Shown here in pieces: positions 57,421 through 64,000 of a stretch of 64,000 nucleotides of DNA; the stretch's first letter is position 1, and each line of letters begins with the position of its first letter. The position numbers and the translations under genes are program-made. Under the pieces are notes generated by a model, which saw only the letters and a program-made list of their open reading frames with translations, did not search any database and was not told where the DNA came from. The DNA is from Porpolomopsis calyptriformis. Taxonomy: Eukaryota > Basidiomycota > Agaricomycetes > Agaricales > Hygrophoraceae. The DNA lies in NCBI GenBank assembly GCA_951640195.1, contig OX621164.1, positions 539,098 through 603,097 on the forward strand, in the 5' to 3' direction.

Positions 57421-58942
57421 ATTCACTATTTTAATAAATAAATAAATATTATTATATAAGCCTAAGAATTGTATTAATAATTATTTAATATTGTACTAAA
57501 CTGGATTTGAACTCTCACTGTTAGACTTGCGATAGACGATTGATACCCCAGATATCGAGTGGATAACTGAGGATGGGCTGACCTTGCCCATCCAACTACT
57601 CTTATATACATAATACAGTACCCTATACCCTAATGACTAATCAGAGACTGTAAGTAGTACTAACTACATGGTTAAGCGGAGCCAGCTAAGCTATTACAAA
57701 TCTAGTTTATATGATCTGATAAATCCAGTCAAAGATACGAGATAAGAAAAGGATGACCAACTATAACCAAATAGGATACGTCCATGGACCAGGTAACTAG
57801 TCCTGGACACGTATGGCACAGAATGTGATCATAACACTCACACTCTTGAATAAAGTATAAAGTTTATATATATTAACTACTAGACTATTTACTCCTATAT
57901 AAAAATAATGGCAAGGAAAAGTGGCAAGACTGATTCGTGATGATATTAAAGGCAATGAATGCCAATGGAAAATACTTCCAGTGTCCCTTTGTGTCAGAAC
58001 CCATCAGTTTGAACAGGTAGTTCTTTAAATTCTCCAGTTCAAATAGACACAGCCACCTGCTTAGTTGAACCTCTGAGATGCCATCCTGCCATCTATAGGT
58101 ATCATTGAGAATAAAATCGAGATCTGCCATTGGATTCAGATTCGGTAGTGCTTTTGGAACTTGTGAATGTTTGTTAATCCTATATTTGGTAGGAGTTCAA
58201 ATTAAGCTAAGCATAACTTATGCTTGGCTGTGCACTTCAAAAGAGGCAGTTTGGACAATCGTGAGTGTAATTATAAAAGAAGGATGAACCATAAAATCAA
58301 GTGAGATGTTGAGGTCATCTCCATTGGAACTAAAATCAATGAAATTTTATCACCGAAGGTCTCTTTTTCTCATTTGAATAGTAGCAACTTTCTTATTGTA
58401 TTACAGCATTTGTAACTGAAATTTACTAATAAACAGATCAACTGGCACTGATTCGTGGTGATCATGCAATGATTAGATGTACTTTGGGCATGGTGAAGTC
58501 AATTTAATGTAGACTAGTCAGCTACTGCCTTAGCTAAATGTAAGTTTTCCAATTTGCTAATAATTCACACCTACAAACCTACTCTGTGGTATTGTTTTTC
58601 AGTAACTAGAAATTTTCATCACTGAAAAGATGTGAGGGGGTAATTGAGTGATTTAGTTACTGTTTTTCATTGATTTCCCTTTCCTTCCTTCCAACAGTCT
58701 CATTTTGGCAAAGGTTTGCTAATGTCTTCAACCTTATTAATAGCCTGTATTATGGAATGTAAGACTTGCCTGCTAAGAAAACTTTAAATGCTGTCAATCT
58801 ACAACATGCCAAGGTAAAGGGCCTCAGGTACACCTAGTATAGCAACATAAGATTAAAGTATGACTGAAAGGTTATGCACAAGTGTACATGGCTAAATTGA
58901 AGACTAGTGAACATGTGAACCTTCAATTGCACAGCTTATGTT
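57421..58942. other. AT-rich DNA with a short unidentified ORF
   Basis: The minus-strand ORF 57885-58130 (81 residues, with GSDTKGHWKYFPLAFIAFN) is protein-like in part but not recognised. At 58700-58940 the plus strand may hold the first, unreadable part of the alpha-kinase relic. Nothing else is clear. Confidence 0.3.
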
Positions 58943-60030
58943 ATGGCCATTTCAAAATACCATAACATTGTTGCTCATACTCAAAGCACTGAGGGTGTGC
59001 CAAAAGAACCCCCCATTCAAGCTACAATCACATTCAATCTGAAGATGAAACCAAAGGCCAGTGCCTTCAAAGTTGCACACATTGGTTATACAAATATCCC
59101 TATCTTCCAGTTGACTTCATCCTCCACAAAAGTGTGCATCAAGCAATGCTTTTATTATGATGCTGATGGGGCACTCAGTCATACACCATCCCACATTGTT
59201 TATAATAGCCATACCCAATTAAAGAAGTTGGCGGTAGAGTCATACTGAGTGATATGGGGTGCAGCTTTGATGCAACTCATGTATGACTTTGTGGAGTAGG
59301 AGAATGCACAATGCAGTCCTCCATTGTTCCCAATTCCTTGATTGCATTTCGTTCAGGTAGCCCTAGCTATTGCAGATGATAAAGAGCAGCATACTTTCTT
59401 GATTGAGGAGTGTATTGATGAGGACACTGATGGCAAGTTTCTCAAGTACATTAATAACAACCGTAGCTCTCCTCTTTCCCACCCCAACAACCTTGAGCAA
59501 CAACAGATAGGCAAATTTCTTGCCTTCGCTCAGCATGTTCAATATGTGAAGACTCAAAAGTTAGCTTTTGTTTTAGATGTTCAAGGTTTGTTTTCGCATT
59601 TAACTAATTCTGCATTCTGATTATTTCCTGAGAATAGGTGGTACATCACTACTTTCTGATCCCCAAATCATAACAGCCCTGTAAATTTTGTTGCATGCTC
59701 TCACATTAATTTTACTTATGGAATGATATTTAGTGAACTCTCTGGAAACCTCTTTGCTGGTGGTAACATAGGGGCCTGTTTTCAACATTTCACTGATGAT
59801 CACCTTTGCAATAGATTCTGTCATTACTACATTCCGGAAGGTCTCCCCAAGGCAAAAGCTGGTAAGGCACCCCTTTTTGGTGCATCGCTTGAACAGATGC
59901 TGTGGGAAGCTGAAGACAAAAAAGTGGTAGCAAAAGCAGCAGCAATGAATGATGACTGTGAGCTCACTAATATGAGCATCTCCTTGACATCTCAGACTGT
60001 AATCCCAATCTGCATGTATGTCCTTTGAAT
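58943..60030 (+). pseudogene. Alpha-kinase domain pseudogene
   Basis: Atypical (alpha-type) protein kinase relic. The frame is open from 58943 with stops at 59246, 59297-type and 59338-type positions, then FLIEECIDEDTDGKFLKYI and FLAFAQHVQYV. Two introns fit: after LDVQ (a GTTTGT donor near 59588 to AATAG at 59636) and after IITA (GTAAAT to TTTAG). The result reads GGTSLLSDPQIITAL, then NLFAGGNIGACFQHF, then DHLCNRFCHYY. These match the alpha-kinase hallmarks (nucleotide-binding VEE/KYxNN segment, DPQI, GN..GxxxF...H.CN.FC). The in-frame stops fit Arg CGA to TGA or Trp/Gln to TAG changes. The N terminus is not defined. Confidence 0.65.
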
Positions 60031-61699
60031 AATCACTCTCATACATATGCTCTCACATCCACAGCTCTTTTACATATACTTTCATACGCACGGCGCTCCT
60101 TGCACATACGTTCTCCTAGATACACTCTTGCACACTCAATCATACTCATGCATGTATACTCTTATATGCTTTCATTCCCTTTATTTAATTCAGATACCTC
60201 ACTTTAATCTCCAAATTTAATTTCTTTTCATTGTAATGGTTATTTGAGCTTGAGTTGCAGATTACTATTGAATTAGCCTTGCATGGTGAACTAACCAATC
60301 TCTAGGTTAACCTGGAGGTCTCTTAGTGAGTTTCAAAGCTGATACTTGTGAGCTAGATGGTCATTCAATTACTGCTTTGTGTTGAAGTGGGCAGGAGTGA
60401 ATGACTAAGTCAGGCAATCACTCAAACTTCAACCAGCACCCTGATTGCAGTGAAATGCACTAAAGAATAGCTACAACTCTAACTTCTAGGCATCAAGTCA
60501 TTCATCAACCCTTCATGCTCATGCTGATCACTGTGTAAAGTGCAGACAAAGATGCATAGAACCTACTTGGCTAATGGAATCAGACACTTTCCTCCTCAAC
60601 TACAAGCTGTATGGGACATAACAGGCTCAAGTTTATCAAGGGAGTATTAGGATGAGAATATCACTACCTCAATGAAACTCGAAGTGCATACATTCATACA
60701 ATGCAGGGATATTGCAAAGAGTACAGCAAGCAAGTCTTTTTTTTTCTATTACACACCACCTTTCTTTCTTGCGCTGCCCTATCCCACTTCACTGCTGCCA
60801 TGTCCGCCATTCAGTTCAATCAATGCAACCTCTACTTAGCTGGAGGTGACATTCTTAACATCTATCTCCCAGAGCATCCCCCCAAGCCATTTGTCACACA
60901 TAAAAATCCTTCAGACCCAGCCCATTTCCTCAAAACACTCACTGTCTGTGCTGTGCAATTTTTTATCCACTGTAAGGCAGTCAAGGGGGATGGGACTGCA
61001 CAGTGAGGTCGTGGTCCTGGGTATTGATAGTAAGGGTTTATAATATGATTCTAGGGGTGTAATCTCTCTTGTTCTCTGGTATATTTTTATCAGTGGCTAC
61101 AGTGTCAAAGTATATATACTGTAAATACCTTTGTGTACCAGATAAGGAAATACTTTGTTTCGGCATGTAGAGTGTTCAACACTCCTACACTGCATTTCCC
61201 GCAAATTATTCCAGTGAGTTTTTTTTTAAACATGGGATTCTCCTTCGCACTAACTTTCCTGCAAAGTTTTGTCACTGATATGGTTAGAAATGAAAGGAGC
61301 AGGTTCAGCTCAATTGTTTGATCAGGGTGTGTCTCTCATACTTGCGTGAGTGTGAAGGTGTAGGTTTTTTTTTTCTGTTTGGATTATCATGTATTACTAT
61401 ACTTCAAACAGTAAATATCATACAGTGTACCCAAGGTCCTTTACCTTGGCATGTTATAGATTGACAGATTGATAGCATTTAAAGTTTTCTTAGTAGGCAA
61501 ATCTTGCATTCCATACTGTATACAATGAAGAAGTAGCTTTGTACAAAATCAAAATCTAAACATATTTCACTGTGACATAGCCTCTATACAATAGACATGC
61601 TGCTATGAACTGGGGGGAGATTCCTGAAAAAGTTGTTGTTATGTAACAGAGCCATGCAAGAGTTGCAGTATGGAAAGTTGCTTACCCCTCTTAGCTCTG
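60031..61699. other. AT-rich DNA between the two pseudogenes
   Basis: Mostly unassigned. A possible short ORF at 60800-61006 (plus; MSAIQFNQCNLYLAGGDILN) is protein-like, with nothing recognised. Runs of CATAC/CTCAC-type sequence occur at 60035-60180. Confidence 0.3.
60800..61006 (+). CDS. Possible 68-residue unknown ORF or exon
   Basis: Begins at an ATG inside a longer open frame. The residues look protein-like (YLAGGDILNIYLPEHPPKPF) with a Pro-rich middle, but there is no neighbour, splice model or family to support a gene. It could be a relic like the kinase next to it. Confidence 0.25.
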   Translation: MSAIQFNQCNLYLAGGDILNIYLPEHPPKPFVTHKNPSDPAHFLKTLTVCAVQFFIHCKAVKGDGTAQ

Positions 61700-62538
61700 A
61701 ATAGGTAGAGAAAAGTTCTGATGCCCTCTTCCATCATGGGGAGGATTGCAAGTTGTAGGCTAGTTTCCCAATCAGATCCTGCATCATGAAATCATTCACT
61801 GTCTGATATCTATGCTCAACCCATCTGAACAGCCCTCCAGCTGCATACTGTGTACATGAAACATGGGTCTCATGTGCCTGCACCTTGGTGTTGGAGTGAC
61901 AGAATATTGTGGAAGGGATAAGCACCATGGAACCAGGGGGAAACTCTATCACCAACTTAATATCCCAAAGTAAAAGGTGGCCTCCTTTTTTCAGATCAAA
62001 GTCTCCTAATGCAGTAATAGCACACTACCTAAAGGCAAGGTTTGAGAAGTTGCGATGAGGCAGACATATCATCTTAGGACCAAAGTTGAAGATCATAGCA
62101 CTCCAGATGCTATTTTTGAAGTTCATTCTAAGCTGTGGATAGTGGCCTAGGAGCCCCAATATCATAGTAGAGTAGTACTTGTACAGGTATGGTACCCAAG
62201 CTGCAAATAGCCTATTTAAGAACCCTGCTATCCTTTGGATGGCAGAGCATTGTATCAAATCTGTCACAACTGTATGATTGTTATGTGTAAGGCCAAGATT
62301 TCCTAGAACCTTTATGAAAATGTTCCAAGATTGTGATTAAAAAAACATAGTAGCAGAGGAAAAGTATACTGTACTTTTTGTCCTCCTCCAAATAAAAAAC
62401 TGCAGGCAAGGGATGGAGAGCGGCACCAGCAGTGGGATACATCCTTTGCAGAAAATTTGCAAAGCCCCCAAGCTTCTGAGATTCTTTGGGCAGCCTTGTT
62501 GTGTATGATTTCCCATTCAGGAGACTAGGGACGTCCAC
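61700..62538 (-). pseudogene. Tet/JBP-like 2OG-Fe(II) dioxygenase pseudogene
   Basis: On the minus strand from about 62310 down: VTDLIQCSAIQRIAGFLNR, then AAWVPYLYKYY, NFKNSIWSAMIFNFGPK, LPHRNFSNLAF, a TAG, CAITALGDFDLKKGGHLLLW, DIKLVIEFPPGSMVLIPS, FCHSNTKVQAHETHVSCTQY and AAGGLFRWVEH. This order fits the fungal Tet/JBP family. HRN stands where the iron-binding HxD should be, HSN holds the second His, and the 2OG-binding Arg position reads His (ETH). All of these changes, and the TAG after F-R in place of G-W, fit G to A. A further ORF at 62281-62538 (QKLGGFANFLQRMYP) is probably its upstream part. The family call is from memory of the conserved blocks, so it is moderate. Confidence 0.55.
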
Positions 62539-63409
62539 CTAGAAGAGCTACCACATGCCCCTCAGAATTGAGGATTGGCATCGCACAACTAGCAGTACAT
62601 TTTCACTAAATCAGATTAAGAATCTTGTTTGATTAGGTAGAAATCGACCTACATGCCATCCCATTCCTAGATCCTAAACCCAAATTGGGGTGTATTTCTC
62701 AACACATTCTCCAGAGAATACTCCTTTATCTCAATCCTCTTGCTCTTCTCTAACTGCAGAGCTGTGAACCCAGGGCCAGTTACAGGAAGGGTCTCCATTG
62801 CTACCATGGTTGATATTGGGATGGATAATGCGATATGTTTCAGTCTGATGTTGGTAGGCTTAATACATCCCACTTTTATCATGTGGAGGGATACTTCCTG
62901 CTGTCGCTCCCTGCAATGCTTGTGGCTTGATTTCTTTGACCTCTTCACAGTTGAAGTTGTTTGAGGGTGACCTTTGACAGAGGGAATACTCTTCCTTACA
63001 TGCAGGGGGGAAAGGGGCAGGTTCGGTTCCTTATTAGCCAGTATGTTCATACCTGTGATCATTAGTAAGAGGTTGGCTTTCTTTGTTCTTGAGCATGTAT
63101 CTCCTAGATGTCCTGTATAGGAATGCTATGTTTTCATTTAACAGTTACGATATTTCCACCTTACCATTGAGATTGTTGGTTCCTATTATATATGACATAT
63201 CCCCTACTAGAGGAGGCTAATTATAGGGCAAAAATGCCTGCCCTTCAGTTGGGTCATAGTCTGGATGCTGCTTGATGTCAATTGCAGCTTGGAGGCAAGG
63301 GAGGAGGAGGATGTTGGTCTGGATTGGTATACCAGAAGCTTCCAACAATGTGTTACTGCATAGCAAATCCTTTAATATTAGCCATATGGATTTGCTATAA
63401 ATATTTATA
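62539..63409. other. Possible 5' part of the dioxygenase relic and flank
   Basis: The minus-strand ORF 62667-63062 (131 residues, basic, Lys/Ser-rich: STVKRSKKSSHKHCRERQQ) may be a DNA-facing N-terminal part of the same relic, but no splice link was found. The rest is unassigned. Confidence 0.3.
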
Positions 63410-63790
63410 AGTTTTGGACTAAGTAAATTTCACATTTTTAGTATAAGTTACTTGATACACTTGAAGTACTTGATAAAGTACTTAATAAAGTTACTTAAAT
63501 ACTTGAAGTACTTGATAAAGTTACTTAAATACTTGAAGTGTTAATAAAGTTACTTATATATACTTGAACTACTTGACAAAGTTACTTATTAATAAATACT
63601 TGAAGTACTTGACAAAGTTACTTAAATACTTGATAAAGTTACTTAAATACTTAAAGTACTTGACAAAGTTACTTAAATACTTAAAGTACTTGACAAAGTT
63701 ACTTAAATACTTACTTGACAAAGTTACTTAAATACTTAAAGTACTTGAAGTTACTTGAAACACTTGTAACTACTTGATTTATGCTTAAAA
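63410..63790. repeat. Tandem array of about 30-bp CTTGA units
   Basis: Unit close to TACTTGACAAAGTTACTTAA plus ATACTTAAAG, repeated about ten times with gains and losses. The unit holds short palindromes (CAAGTACTTG-like). Confidence 0.7.
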
Positions 63791-64000
63791 AATCTAGAGA
63801 ATTCTATATAGATAAAATAATTTTAAGTAGCTTTAAGTAATTTCAAGTAGTTTTAAGCACTTCAAGTAGCTTCAAGTAGCTTCAAGTTAATAAGGTAAAA
63901 GTATAGTAAGTAAAATGTTTTCTCTTAATATCTTGATATTCTTGATTATATCTTAATTTACTTGACATTACGTAAATTAAGTTAACTAAGTGTATCAAGT
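63791..64000. repeat. CTTGA-rich terminal segment, right
   Basis: AGTAGCTTCAAGTAGCTTCA and similar; inverted relative to the sequence at 57060-57110. The window ends inside this repeat, so the right border of any element is not seen. Confidence 0.5.

Noticed and set aside
57485..57570. tRNA-like GTTCAAATCC on the minus strand
   Set aside because: The flanking bases do not form the T stem or the other arms.
63410..63790. CRISPR-like regular repeats
   Set aside because: Fungal, AT-rich tandem repeats without unique spacers.

Overview
This window looks like nuclear DNA of an agaricomycete (mushroom-forming basidiomycete). Genes are packed closely and split by many introns of about 48-65 nt. 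NACHT-WD40 proteins are present in tandem. Cytoplasmic dynein heavy chain occurs as a tail-only gene, a split described for Agaricomycetes. Chromodomain Ty3 elements, fungal alpha-kinase and Tet/JBP-like relics complete the picture. All exon models were made by eye from splice signals, reading phase and family conservation; no search was run.

Layout. 1-5906: 3' end of UBR1, a complete 12-exon mitochondrial glutamyl-tRNA synthetase on the opposite strand, a small unknown gene, and a secreted GH13 alpha-amylase. 6079-19830: a tandem duplication of a two-gene block, a GNAT acetyltransferase plus a NACHT-WD40 (NWD) gene. Block 1 (about 6079-12656) has its NWD gene broken by a 1324-bp inverted-repeat element, which itself holds a 107-bp MITE. 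Block 2 (about 13170-18318) is intact. A third, decayed NACHT fragment follows at 18950-19830. 21176-22520: a DUF3445 (heme-dependent N-demethylase-like) gene. 24689-43359: a dense housekeeping run of RPB1, MET2, dhc1 (dynein tail), MED21, the branched-chain ketoacid dehydrogenase E2 subunit, PSD1 and RTF2.

43648-64000 is repeat-rich and ends the gene-dense part. An old Ty3-type element on the plus strand (called E0 here) keeps its 5' LTR and a mutated gag. Two minus-strand chromodomain Ty3 elements (E1 and E2) have jumped into that gag, each with matching LTRs and a 5-bp target duplication. All three elements show a TATA box, a predicted RNA start and a primer-binding site complementary to that start, the arrangement expected of Tf1-type self-priming. 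Beyond 57060 the sequence becomes AT-rich with arrays of CTTGA-type repeats at both ends (57061-57420 and 63410-64000). Between the arrays lie an alpha-kinase pseudogene (+) and a Tet/JBP-like dioxygenase pseudogene (-), possibly cargo of one large DNA element.

Most noteworthy: a 3-nt micro-exon in the RPB1 C-terminal domain, the co-duplicated GNAT/NWD pair with its insertion-split copy, the self-priming signals in three nested retroelements, two different mutation signatures among those elements, and the repeat-bounded region with kinase and dioxygenase relics. Genes and elements are named by family; no claim is made about the species.
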